Assembly: GCA_965120355.1 (NCBI GenBank)
Contig: CBCPMX010000055.1
Coordinates: 1-10,130 of the forward strand
Direction: 5' to 3'
Source of the DNA: CBCPMX01 sp965120355
Lineage (GTDB): Bacteria > Bacillota > Clostridia > Oscillospirales > Oscillospiraceae
DNA length: 10,130 bases
This document shows positions 1 to 6,710 of the stretch, in pieces. How positions within the stretch are numbered: the first letter of the stretch is position 1; each line of letters starts with the position of its first letter. The position numbers and the translations under genes are program-made. The notes under the pieces are model-generated. The model saw only the letters and a program-made list of their open reading frames with translations. It searched no databases and had not been told where the DNA came from.

Positions 1-26
1 TCGTGTCGTTCCTGTTCTCTCGCCAT
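1..26 (-). CDS. Start of a minus-strand gene cut by the window edge
   Basis: Only the first eight codons are inside the window (M-A-R-E-Q-E-R-H), so the product cannot be named. The start is supported by a strong ribosome binding site, GAGGAGGG at 33-40 (minus strand), six bases before the ATG at 24-26. An extended -10 promoter lies further upstream at 54-62. The gene is divergent from degV, and the two share about 160 bp of upstream DNA. A charged, Arg/Glu-rich N-terminus would fit a small DNA-binding regulator, but this is a guess from eight residues. Confidence 0.6.
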
Positions 27-53
27 TTTTTGCCCTCCTCTACTTCGAGAACT

Positions 54-62
54 ATTATATCA
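54..62 (-). promoter_or_regulatory. Extended -10 promoter of the truncated minus-strand gene
   Basis: On the minus strand the sequence reads TGATATAAT, a perfect TATAAT with the TGn extension. No good -35 hexamer lies 16-18 bases upstream, which is normal for extended -10 promoters. Transcription would start about 20 bases before the ribosome binding site at 33-40. Confidence 0.55.
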
Positions 63-70
63 TACTTTTA

Positions 71-99
71 TTGACGACACCACCTAACACGTGTAAAAG
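71..99 (+). promoter_or_regulatory. Possible sigma-A promoter of degV
   Basis: TTGACG at 71-76 matches the -35 consensus at five of six bases. After 17 bases, TAAAAG at 94-99 matches the -10 at four of six. The spacer and the first base of the -10 contain the palindrome ACACGTGT (87-94), which could be an operator. The weak -10 keeps confidence modest. Confidence 0.4.
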
Positions 100-184
100 A
101 AACTTTCAACCTGGGGCGTGTTCAAATCCGCACCGCATCATGCACCGTATACGCCGTCCTGGGAAAAGATTGAGGTAACGAAGC

Positions 185-1051
185 GTGAATGTAAAAATCA
201 TGACTGACAGCAACAGCGGCATCTCTCCCGCCGAAGCCCAGGCCTGGGGTGTCACATTGGTTTCCATGCCTTTTATGATTGACGGGACAGAATATTGGGA
301 AGGCCGCGGCCTGACCCATGAGATGCTGTTTGAAAAAATGGAGGCGGGCGCACAGGTTTCCACCTCCCAGCCCAGCATGGGCGAGGTTCTTTCCATGTGG
401 GACAGCCTGTTGGAGACCTGCGACGAAGTGGTCTACATCCCCATGACCAGCGGCCTGAGCAACTCCATGAGCACTGCCCGCGCACTGGCCGAAGACTATA
501 ACGGCCGCGTCCACGTAGCGGACAATAAGCGTATTTCCGTACCCATGCGCCAATCTGTACTGGACGCTCTGCTCTATGCCCGCAGCGGTATGTCCGGGCA
601 GGAAATCTGCAAGAGGCTGGAGCAGGAGGCGCTGTATCACAGCATCTATATCACCGTGGACAAATTGGACTATCTGAAAAAGGGCGGACGTATTACGCCA
701 GCCACTGCCCTCATCGGCAGCACCTTAAATATCAAGCCCATAATGGCGATCCACGGCGGCAAACTGGATGCCCGCGCCCGGGTCCGCGGTATGAAGCCGG
801 CCCGGGAGTGGATGATTCGCGCCATCCGCCGGGACTACGAAGACGCTTGCGGCGTCTGGCCCGGCCAAATCAAAGTGATGGCCGCCTACAGCGAAACAGA
901 TCCATCCATTCTGGATGGCTGGCTGGCCCAAATTCAAGCGGCCTTTCCCGGCGCCGGGATCGTCCATGATCCCCTGCCCTTGAGCATTTGCTGCCACACC
1001 GGTCCCGGCGCATTGGGTGTCGGCATCTGCTTCGCCGCCACAGAAGCATAA
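185..1051 (+). CDS. DegV family fatty-acid-binding protein (FakB-like)
   Basis: DegV/FakB proteins bind one fatty acid and present it to the kinase FakA (DhaK/DhaL type), which makes acyl-phosphate for phospholipid synthesis in the cytoplasm. The 288 residues are a normal full length. Family motifs are visible: TDS at 7-9, TSQPS at 60-64, TSGLS at 88-92 (usually SSGLSGT), the KKGGRI loop at 165-170 and HTGPGALG at 271-278. The start is GTG, chosen because GAGGT at 172-176 lies eight bases upstream and the MNVKIMTDS opening fits the family. The gene stands alone between a divergent truncated gene and a terminator, so the partner kinase must lie elsewhere. Family assignment is secure. The bound lipid cannot be read from sequence. 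Confidence 0.95.
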   Translation: MNVKIMTDSNSGISPAEAQAWGVTLVSMPFMIDGTEYWEGRGLTHEMLFEKMEAGAQVSTSQPSMGEVLSMWDSLLETCDEVVYIPMTSGLSNSMSTARALAEDYNGRVHVADNKRISVPMRQSVLDALLYARSGMSGQEICKRLEQEALYHSIYITVDKLDYLKKGGRITPATALIGSTLNIKPIMAIHGGKLDARARVRGMKPAREWMIRAIRRDYEDACGVWPGQIKVMAAYSETDPSILDGWLAQIQAAFPGAGIVHDPLPLSICCHTGPGALGVGICFAATEA

Positions 1052-1063
1052 CGAGACAGCAAA

Positions 1064-1103
1064 AATCGGGCAAACCGCAGAATGTGTTGCGGTTTGCCCG
1101 ATT
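1064..1103. terminator. Bidirectional terminator between degV and the YtvI-like gene
   Basis: Perfect 16-bp stem AATCGGGCAAACCGCA (1064-1079) with its complement at 1088-1103 and an 8-base loop. On the minus strand the stem runs into five T residues (complement of 1061-1065), a classic intrinsic terminator for the gene ending at 1165. On the plus strand the tail is weaker (GATCATTTT), but the hairpin sits 12 bases after the degV stop and probably ends that transcript too. Confidence 0.85.
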
Positions 1104-1164
1104 GATCATTTTAGAAAGCGCGGAATCAAATGGTGGAAGGGTGCAGCATTTCTCCCGCGCCTCC

Positions 1165-2304
1165 TCATGGTTCACTCTCATCCTCTGTCAGCCCCATACG
1201 CCGCCGGATATCCCGCAGCGCCAGCTTACAATCCTCCAATGTTGCGTCAAAAAATCCGCTATGATACAGATTGACCAGAATCATGACCACTACAGGGCCC
1301 AGGATAATGCCGCCGGCGCCCCAGAGTTTCCACCCCAGGAACACACAAATCAACGTGCCGAACACACCGAACTCCGCCCGCTTTTCCATAAAGCGGCGGC
1401 CAAAATACTGCCGTACAATGCGTACCAGCAAATACAGCAGCAGCAATCCCACACCCAGCACCGGTTTCCCACTGAACAGACATACCACGCCCCATGGAAT
1501 TAGGATTGTGCCGCTTCCCACATAAGGCAGAAAGTCCAAAATTCCCATAGCCAGTGCCAGCAGCGCCGCATATCGTACCCCCAAGATCAGCAGGCCCACC
1601 ATATCTACAAAGGTTACAATGACACACAGTGCCAACAGTTTTCCCAAATATTCGCCAAAGGCACCCTTGAGAATATGCTTGACCGTATGGATGGGGTTAT
1701 CCGGATCCTGCGACAGAATATTATTGAGCTTGGTGTGCAGCGCGTCATAGTCTGCCAGAATCAGAAATGTAGCGAATATAAACACGACCACCCCCAGCAG
1801 CACAGAGGGAATCCGTCTGGCATATTCGCCTGCCCAGCTCATCAGATCCGCGCTGAGGGAGTCAACCACACCGGAGATAGCTGACCGCACGGTGTCGGAG
1901 ACCTGCTCAATCAGATTCAATTCATCCTGGCTCAGCCGCCGCATCTGTGAACCGATGTTCTCCAGCCAGTTGATAAAACTCTCGAAGATGGACTGCCAGC
2001 TCTGCCCCAGTTCCATGGTTTCCGTGACGATCCGCCAGCCCAGATATCCCAAAAAAACCGCACTGGCTACGAACATCAAAATGGCAACGAGCATCACAGT
2101 GGTCTTTCGCGGCAGCGAAATCCGTTTCAGCAGCGCTGCTGTCGCCCCGTTCAAAACCCATGCTGCCGCCCCGGCAGCCAGAAACGGCAGCAGCAGCCGC
2201 AAGATCCACACACCAACTGTCAGCAGCAGCGCGATCGCCGCCAGCACCACCAAAACGCGGATCAGCATCCGCCGGTATAATCCGGCGGGAGCCTGCCCGT
2301 TCAT
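1165..2304 (-). CDS. AI-2E/PerM family membrane protein, YtvI-like
   Basis: A 379-residue polytopic membrane protein of the AI-2E transporter (PerM, former UPF0118) family. Hydrophobic segments lie near residues 14-35, 37-58 and 68-90. A soluble, amphipathic central part spans about 91-164, then a segment near 167-184 and several more from about 220 to 350. The signature D257-FLPYVGSGT-ILIPW-271 and the late GWKLWGAGG..LGP stretch resemble the sporulation protein YtvI. Transported substrate is unknown, and the AI-2 link of the family name should not be assumed. The ATG at 2304 is preferred over one 24 codons upstream because GGGGA lies about seven bases before it and the upstream gene stops only 2 bp away. 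This spacing implies translational coupling with the nitroreductase gene. Calling it YtvI rather than another paralogue is inference. Confidence 0.88.
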   Translation of the reverse strand: MNGQAPAGLYRRMLIRVLVVLAAIALLLTVGVWILRLLLPFLAAGAAAWVLNGATAALLKRISLPRKTTVMLVAILMFVASAVFLGYLGWRIVTETMELGQSWQSIFESFINWLENIGSQMRRLSQDELNLIEQVSDTVRSAISGVVDSLSADLMSWAGEYARRIPSVLLGVVVFIFATFLILADYDALHTKLNNILSQDPDNPIHTVKHILKGAFGEYLGKLLALCVIVTFVDMVGLLILGVRYAALLALAMGILDFLPYVGSGTILIPWGVVCLFSGKPVLGVGLLLLYLLVRIVRQYFGRRFMEKRAEFGVFGTLICVFLGWKLWGAGGIILGPVVVMILVNLYHSGFFDATLEDCKLALRDIRRRMGLTEDESEP

Positions 2305-2306
2305 AG

Positions 2307-3083
2307 TTATTCCCCACTTTCTATCTTTTGTTCCGGGAACAGGGTCAAGGTCATCTGATAGACATATTTCTTCCACACCGGCGCTGGCTCCAGCTTTTCA
2401 TAGCGAACCCGATAGCCCTGGGCCCTGGCCGCAACCTCAATGTGCGCCATGGCTACACCGGCGTCCACACATTGCATATAGGAAATAGCTGGCAGCTTCA
2501 CAAACTTTGGCGCACGGTACACCGTAATCTGGTTATCAATCGAAGTATACCGAATGGGCTGCATGCCCATACTGGACGGCGCCAGACGTGCCGCTTCAAA
2601 AATGGGGCCCCGGTAGTCTTTCGTAGTCCCCGTCACCAGCGATAACAGCTTCTTCCGCTTGAACTCCGCCGCACTGGTCCGGAACGGTTCTGTGGAGTGG
2701 CCAAAAGCGATGGCAATAATATAGGGCAGCACGCCCTCAAAGTCATTTTCTGCCTCCAGACCGCCCTGCCAACAGGTGGCGATGCCTCTGGTGGTCAGAT
2801 ACAGCACCGCCATTTCCCCCAGGTAGCCTGCATTCTGCAGACAGCCCTTGATCTTCTCGGAGCGAATCACCAGATAATGGGGAGCCTGCAGTCGAGGCAC
2901 ACCGTCCACCACTTTACACATGTCCTCCAGTGGAAGCAGGTCGAAGTTCCAATCAATGCCCGGTTCCGGCACTTCCAGATCCGACAGGAAATCCACCAGG
3001 TCATCCAGAATCTCCTGCTCCACAGGCTCCAAATCATAGCTGCGGATGGACTTCCGCGCCGTGATGGCCTCCATCATTGTCAT
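2307..3083 (-). CDS. Nitroreductase family protein (TM1586-like)
   Basis: A 258-residue flavoprotein of the putative TM1586-type nitroreductase family, which carries two related nitroreductase half-domains in one chain instead of forming a homodimer. The N-terminal FMN-binding pattern RKSIRSY is at 10-16. ATCWQGG in the middle of the chain matches the usual GTCWLGG turn, and EAARLAPSSMGMQPIR is the second-half counterpart of APSAxNxQPWRF. It should be cytosolic and use FMN and NAD(P)H. The substrate is unknown. The ATG at 3083 is chosen because GGAGG at 3093-3097 lies nine bases upstream. An in-frame ATG 37 codons earlier is upstream of or within the promoter and encodes nothing family-like. 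First gene of a two-gene operon with the YtvI-like gene. Confidence 0.9.
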   Translation of the reverse strand: MTMMEAITARKSIRSYDLEPVEQEILDDLVDFLSDLEVPEPGIDWNFDLLPLEDMCKVVDGVPRLQAPHYLVIRSEKIKGCLQNAGYLGEMAVLYLTTRGIATCWQGGLEAENDFEGVLPYIIAIAFGHSTEPFRTSAAEFKRKKLLSLVTGTTKDYRGPIFEAARLAPSSMGMQPIRYTSIDNQITVYRAPKFVKLPAISYMQCVDAGVAMAHIEVAARAQGYRVRYEKLEPAPVWKKYVYQMTLTLFPEQKIESGE

Positions 3084-3136
3084 AGTCTCAATCCTCCAAA
3101 CGCCGCCAATGCGGTGAATGTGTATGATATATGAAA

Positions 3137-3145
3137 AGTATACCA
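3137..3145 (-). promoter_or_regulatory. Extended -10 promoter of the nitroreductase operon
   Basis: The minus strand reads TGGTATACT: a -10 hexamer with five of six consensus bases and the TGn extension. No good -35 is seen at 17 bases (TAGAAT). The 5' leader would be about 45 nt. The promoter overlaps a 16-bp element shared with the xre promoter (3140-3155) and abuts a palindrome (3149-3162), so regulation is likely. Confidence 0.55.
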
Positions 3146-3148
3146 CAT

Positions 3149-3162
3149 AATTGTGAACAATT
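3149..3162. promoter_or_regulatory. Operator-like palindrome AATTGT-GA-ACAATT
   Basis: Two 6-bp arms in perfect inverted repeat around a 2-bp centre, placed just upstream of the -10 box of the nitroreductase operon, where a bound protein would block RNA polymerase. The binding protein is unknown. The XRE regulator encoded next door is an obvious candidate, but this exact palindrome is not repeated at the xre promoter. Confidence 0.4.
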
Positions 3163-3347
3163 CTATCTCCGAAAAAAAATTTCCCCCATCCCACGCCCTT
3201 TGCTGCGTATTCTCTCCCATGCTGCAGCTTCAGAATCCGCGTCCCGGTCCTGGTTCTATTCGCCGCAGCAGCACCGGCAACCCCTATCAGGCGTTCCGCT
3301 GGCTTTCCATCCGCCGCTGCATTCCTGCGCCACCAGCTATTTATAGC
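3163..3347. other. Intergenic stretch without recognisable features
   Basis: Part of the 320-bp gap between the nitroreductase start (3083) and the xre stop (3404). The ends of the gap hold a promoter with operator-like sites and a terminator. Between them I see no hairpin of note, no start codon with a ribosome binding site and no RNA gene. A run of eight A residues (3172-3179) is the only visible feature. Confidence 0.5.
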
Positions 3348-3381
3348 AAAAAAGCGCGCTGCGAACCTGTCCGCAGCGCGC
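3348..3381 (-). terminator. Intrinsic terminator of the XRE regulator gene
   Basis: On the minus strand a perfect 10-bp GC-rich stem (GCGCGCTGCG with its complement, 3354-3363 and 3372-3381) and an 8-base loop run directly into six T residues (complement of 3348-3353). It begins 22 bases after the xre stop codon. It implies that xre is transcribed separately from the nitroreductase operon. Confidence 0.9.
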
Positions 3382-3403
3382 CCTACCTCGGGACGGAACC
3401 TGA

Positions 3404-4297
3404 TTATTCAATGATTTGCAGCTGCTTCGCCGCATAGTGATAGGCCATCTTAAAGTCCTCCAGCTGCTTGTAGCACTCCTCCAGCATGGCGTAGATACCA
3501 GAAATGAAATACTTGGACCCGGAAGATTGGGCCAGCTTCTCCGCCTGCTCCAATTCATGGGCGGCAGACTCATAGTGTTCGTTCTGAAGCTCCAGCTTCC
3601 CTTTGAGCATCAGGTACTCCGGTTGAAACTCCACAGAGATTTCCGGCATGGCCTCCATATCCCGCTGTGCCTGGGCCGTGTCGCCCTGGGACAGGTGATA
3701 CTGTGCAATGGTCAGGCGGTAGCACTCCTCCAGCCCCTGCTCCTGCTCAGACTGGCGGTAGGCCTCCATGGCATCTTCAAAGCCCTCGCCTCCCTGTTCC
3801 ATACGGCACCGCGCCAACAGCAGCAGCGCCTCAGTGCGAAAGGCAGCGCTGCGGTACATGGTCTGCTCATTGCAGTCCATGGCCAGGCGGATGTTCTTCT
3901 CTGCCTCAACAGGCATCCCGTCGCGCAAGAACTGTTTCCCCAGGCAGATGGCAGCTCTGGCTTTCAGCAGCTCCACCTCTTCCCGGTAGCCGCAATTTTC
4001 CGTGTCGACATGTTCCAGGCAGTCCAGGCAATCCGCATACCGCTCTTCGCGGAATGCGCAGCGGGCTTTCTCAACCGCTTCCGGCGTGACCTCATCGCCA
4101 GCCGCCGTGTCGGACATGAAGTATCCCGCCGGCAGGCCCAGGACGCCTGCAAGATATTCCAATGTTTTTACAGACGGCGTTGCACTGTCATTTTCGATTT
4201 TGGAAAGCATATTCCTTGTAATGTAGTCACCCACGACTTCCTTTTGGGTCATTTTGCGTTCGAGACGCGCTTCTTTTATCTTTTGGCCTAATGTCAT
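3404..4297 (-). CDS. XRE-family transcriptional regulator with TPR domain
   Basis: A 297-residue regulator. Residues 1-60 form a Cro/C1-type helix-turn-helix (LGQKIKEARLERKMTQKEV, then TRNMLSKIEN with the usual IEN and the following ATPSVKTLEYLAGVLG). The rest, about 75-297, is helical and made of tetratricopeptide-like repeats with alternating A/Y/L positions, for example near 100-130, 150-180 and 230-290. This layout is that of Firmicutes regulators whose TPR part senses a peptide or partner protein, such as the RRNPP group; no cognate small peptide gene is visible here. The ATG at 4297 is preferred over 4312 because GGGGAG (4305-4310) is seven bases upstream. The gene has its own promoter and terminator. 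A shared promoter element suggests autoregulation and control of the nitroreductase operon. Confidence 0.88.
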   Translation of the reverse strand: MTLGQKIKEARLERKMTQKEVVGDYITRNMLSKIENDSATPSVKTLEYLAGVLGLPAGYFMSDTAAGDEVTPEAVEKARCAFREERYADCLDCLEHVDTENCGYREEVELLKARAAICLGKQFLRDGMPVEAEKNIRLAMDCNEQTMYRSAAFRTEALLLLARCRMEQGGEGFEDAMEAYRQSEQEQGLEECYRLTIAQYHLSQGDTAQAQRDMEAMPEISVEFQPEYLMLKGKLELQNEHYESAAHELEQAEKLAQSSGSKYFISGIYAMLEECYKQLEDFKMAYHYAAKQLQIIE

Positions 4298-4355
4298 GGT
4301 ATCACTCCCCATATGATTCAGTTCCGCCTCCGATTTCGTAATTTATATTCACTTA

Positions 4356-4384
4356 ATGATACCACATCATTCTGCATTTTGCAA
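4356..4384 (-). promoter_or_regulatory. Promoter of the XRE regulator gene
   Basis: On the minus strand, -35 TTGCAA (4379-4384, four of six), a 17-base spacer, then -10 TATCAT (4356-4361, five of six) with a TG extension one base before it. The leader would be about 50 nt. The -10 and spacer lie inside the 16-bp element (4359-4374) shared with the nitroreductase promoter. Confidence 0.6.
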
Positions 4385-4442
4385 CATAAACAAGCAATGT
4401 TTTTGGGGTTTCTGTTTTGAGAAAAATCCTCTTCATGAACTG

Positions 4443-4471
4443 TTGACAAACAACGTCGAATCATGTATAAT
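4443..4471 (+). promoter_or_regulatory. Perfect consensus sigma-A promoter of the nfeD-flotillin operon
   Basis: TTGACA at 4443-4448, exactly 17 bases, then TATAAT at 4466-4471: both hexamers and the spacing are consensus. The leader to the nfeD ATG is about 85 nt. An interrupted inverted repeat, GTGAA-N5-TTCAC (4476-4490), lies at the expected transcription start and could be an operator that restrains this strong promoter. Confidence 0.85.
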
Positions 4472-4563
4472 TTAGGTGAAAATTATTCACTTCCCGGCAG
4501 CCATCTGTATGTCCGCTGTGAGGAGCAAATTCTGCGCAAAATAACCGGATGGGAGGTATTGCA

Positions 4564-5187
4564 ATGGAACTTTGGTGGCAAACAATTTCTACTTTTGAGC
4601 GGGGACTTTTCCTCATCGGTGCACCGTTCACGCTGATCCTGATCATTCAGACAATTCTGCTGATCTTTGGCCACGGCGGAGACAGTGACCTGGACAGCGA
4701 CACCAGCGGTTTGGACTTGGACACCGGAGAACTGGATCTGGACGCCAGCGCAGATACAGACTTTGACACGCTGGATGGCGTGGACCCCGGTCTTCGCATT
4801 TTTTCTATTCGCGGCATTGTCGGCTTCTTTGCCGTGGGTTGCTGGGCTGGGATCGCAGCGCTGGAAAGCGGCCTGTCCAACACTGTCAGTCTGCTCATCT
4901 CCGTGGCGGCCGGTATTGCTACCATGGTAGCCATTGCAAAACTCCTGTCTGCATTCAACAAGCTTCAGGAGAACGGCACCATGGACCTGCGCACCGCCCT
5001 GGGCAAGACGGCCACCGTATATATTCCCATTCCTGCCGCCCGCAGCGGCGCCGGGAAAGTTACCCTGACCATTTCCGATACCTTTACGGAGATGGAGGCC
5101 ATCACTGACGGAAACACGCTCAAAACCGGTTCCACAGTTCGGGTCACCGACATTCAGGGGAATACACTGGTCGTAGAAGAGTGGTGA
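4564..5187 (+). CDS. NfeD-like membrane protein with Asp-rich linker
   Basis: A 207-residue membrane protein of the short NfeD type (like YuaF/NfeD2), the usual partner of flotillins in membrane microdomains. Layout: membrane segment about 15-36, acidic linker 37-75, membrane segments about 81-101 and 108-128, then an OB-fold domain about 142-207 with the LGKTATV start and a VRVTDIQGNTLVVE end typical of NfeD. The linker holds 13 Asp between residues 40 and 74 and no Lys or Arg; spacing such as DLDSD and DLDTGELDLD looks repetitive. ATG at 4564 is chosen over 4549 because GGGAGGT (4551-4557) lies six bases before it; an ATG at 4549 would overlap this site. The flotillin gene follows after 95 bp with no terminator between them. 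Topology is inferred from hydrophobicity. Confidence 0.85.
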   Translation: MELWWQTISTFERGLFLIGAPFTLILIIQTILLIFGHGGDSDLDSDTSGLDLDTGELDLDASADTDFDTLDGVDPGLRIFSIRGIVGFFAVGCWAGIAALESGLSNTVSLLISVAAGIATMVAIAKLLSAFNKLQENGTMDLRTALGKTATVYIPIPAARSGAGKVTLTISDTFTEMEAITDGNTLKTGSTVRVTDIQGNTLVVEEW

Positions 5188-5282
5188 GCCGCGGTATTTT
5201 GCTGATTTGTCATTCCACATTTGCCATTTATGGATTCCACTGACGGCCAATTCCGCCGGTGCCGGAAGAAAGAGAGGTTCTC

Positions 5283-6677
5283 ATGGATTTTATTTCAACT
5301 TTGATTTTAATCTGTGTCATTGTCATTGTGTTTGTCGGCCTGGTCATTGCGGTTCTGTCCCGCTACCGCAAATGCCCCTCCGATAAAATCATGGTCATCT
5401 ATGGTAAAGTGGGCAACGCCACCGACGGTTCTGCCCGTTCGGCACGGTGCCTTCACGGTGGCGCGGCCTTTGTGTGGCCCGTGTTTCAGGCCTACGATTA
5501 TCTGGATCTGACGCCCATTTCCATCAGTGTGGATTTGGAAAATGCCTTGTCCCGTCAGAACATCCGAATTAATGTGCCTTCCCGCTTCACTGTCGGTATC
5601 TCTACAGAACCAACGGTCATGCAGAACGCTGCAGAGCGGCTGTTGGGCCTGAAGCTGGCGGAAGTACAGGAGTTGGCCAAGGATATTATTTTCGGTCAGA
5701 TGCGCCTGATCATCGCCACGATGGATATCGAAGAAATTAACACTGACCGCGATAAGTTCCTGGCCGCCGTATCCTCCAACGTGGAGACAGAGCTGAAAAA
5801 AATTGGCCTGCGGCTCATCAACGTCAACGTTACCGATATTACCGACGAGTCCGGTTACATTGACGCCCTGGGTAAAGAAGCAGCTGCCAAGGCCATCAAT
5901 GACGCCAAGCGGAATGTGGCCGAGCAGGACCGCGACGGCACCGTAGGTGAGGCCGAGGCCCGCAGGGACGAACGCATCTCCGTCTCCAGCGCCAATGCTG
6001 TGGCCATTCAGGGCGAAAACGAAGCCAAAGTTCAAATTGCCAATTCCGACGCACTGCGCCGGGAACAGGAGGCAGAAGCGCTGCGCCGCGCCACCGCTGC
6101 TGAAAAAGTGGCCCAGGCCAAGGCGCTGGAAGAAGCTTATGCCGCTGAAGAAAATGCGGAAAAGAGCCGCGCAGCGCGGGAAGAAGCCACTATGCGCGCG
6201 GACGTATTGGTGAAAGCGGAAATTGAAAAACAGCAGATTGAGATTGCCGCCGAGGCTGAAGCCGAGCGAATCCGCCGGCAGGCGCAAGGCGAAGCGGACG
6301 CCATCTTTGCCAAGATGCAGGCCCAGGCCAACGGATATCAGGAAATTTTGACCAAGCAGGCGCAGGGCTTTGCCCAAATTGTTCAGGCTGCCGGCGGCGA
6401 CGCCAATGCCGCAGTCCAACTCATGATTGCCGATAAGATTGAAGAACTGGTTCGCACCCAGGTGGAGGCCATCAAGAACCTGAATATCGACAAGATCACC
6501 GTCTGGGATTCCATGTCCGGCGAAGGCGGAAGTTCCACCACCTCCAATTTCCTCTCCTCCATTCTGAAGTCTGTCCCCCCCATGAATGAGATGTTTAAAA
6601 TGGCCGGCATGGAGTTGCCCACTTTCCTGGGCAAGGACCAGAGCGATGCCGCACATCCCGAACAGCCTGAAAACTAG
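5283..6677 (+). CDS. Flotillin family protein (FloT/YuaG-like)
   Basis: A 464-residue SPFH-domain protein that scaffolds functional membrane microdomains and affects membrane fluidity and assembly of signalling and secretion complexes. Residues 5-25 form an N-terminal membrane anchor. An SPFH/PHB domain covers about 30-200 (KIMVIYGKVG start, then the TPISISVDLENALSRQN segment). A long Ala/Glu/Arg-rich coiled coil with repeated EAE and AEA patterns covers about 200-360, and a flotillin-type C-terminus rich in Gln and Ala follows (TKQAQGFAQIVQAAGGDANAAVQLMIADK). Length fits bacterial flotillins. ATG at 5283 is preferred to an upstream GTG because AGAGAGG (5271-5277) precedes it by five bases and the membrane anchor then starts at once. 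The NfeD gene upstream is the conserved partner, as in the Bacillus yuaF-yuaG pair. Confidence 0.95.
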   Translation: MDFISTLILICVIVIVFVGLVIAVLSRYRKCPSDKIMVIYGKVGNATDGSARSARCLHGGAAFVWPVFQAYDYLDLTPISISVDLENALSRQNIRINVPSRFTVGISTEPTVMQNAAERLLGLKLAEVQELAKDIIFGQMRLIIATMDIEEINTDRDKFLAAVSSNVETELKKIGLRLINVNVTDITDESGYIDALGKEAAAKAINDAKRNVAEQDRDGTVGEAEARRDERISVSSANAVAIQGENEAKVQIANSDALRREQEAEALRRATAAEKVAQAKALEEAYAAEENAEKSRAAREEATMRADVLVKAEIEKQQIEIAAEAEAERIRRQAQGEADAIFAKMQAQANGYQEILTKQAQGFAQIVQAAGGDANAAVQLMIADKIEELVRTQVEAIKNLNIDKITVWDSMSGEGGSSTTSNFLSSILKSVPPMNEMFKMAGMELPTFLGKDQSDAAHPEQPEN

Positions 6678-6710
6678 TTTTTACTCATCTTAGGGCATAT
6701 CTGAAAAAGC

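Noticed and set aside
3416..4291. Plus-strand open frame (291 residues) opposite the xre gene
   Set aside because: Leu/His/Arg-rich shadow of the Glu/Ala-rich TPR region. The minus strand has a clear helix-turn-helix, promoter and terminator.
4472..4563. Riboswitch or structured leader before nfeD
   Set aside because: The leader of about 85 nt has no conserved riboswitch core that I can recognise, and no terminator-type hairpin.
5188..5282. Terminator or separate promoter between nfeD and flotillin
   Set aside because: No stable hairpin with a T tract and no good hexamer pair in the 95-bp gap. The two genes are taken as one operon.
5307..6656. Long minus-strand open frame (449 residues) opposite the flotillin gene
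   Set aside because: Mirror of the GC-biased, repetitive flotillin coding sequence. It is rich in Gly/His/Leu with no family motif and no ribosome binding site, while the plus strand is a clear flotillin.
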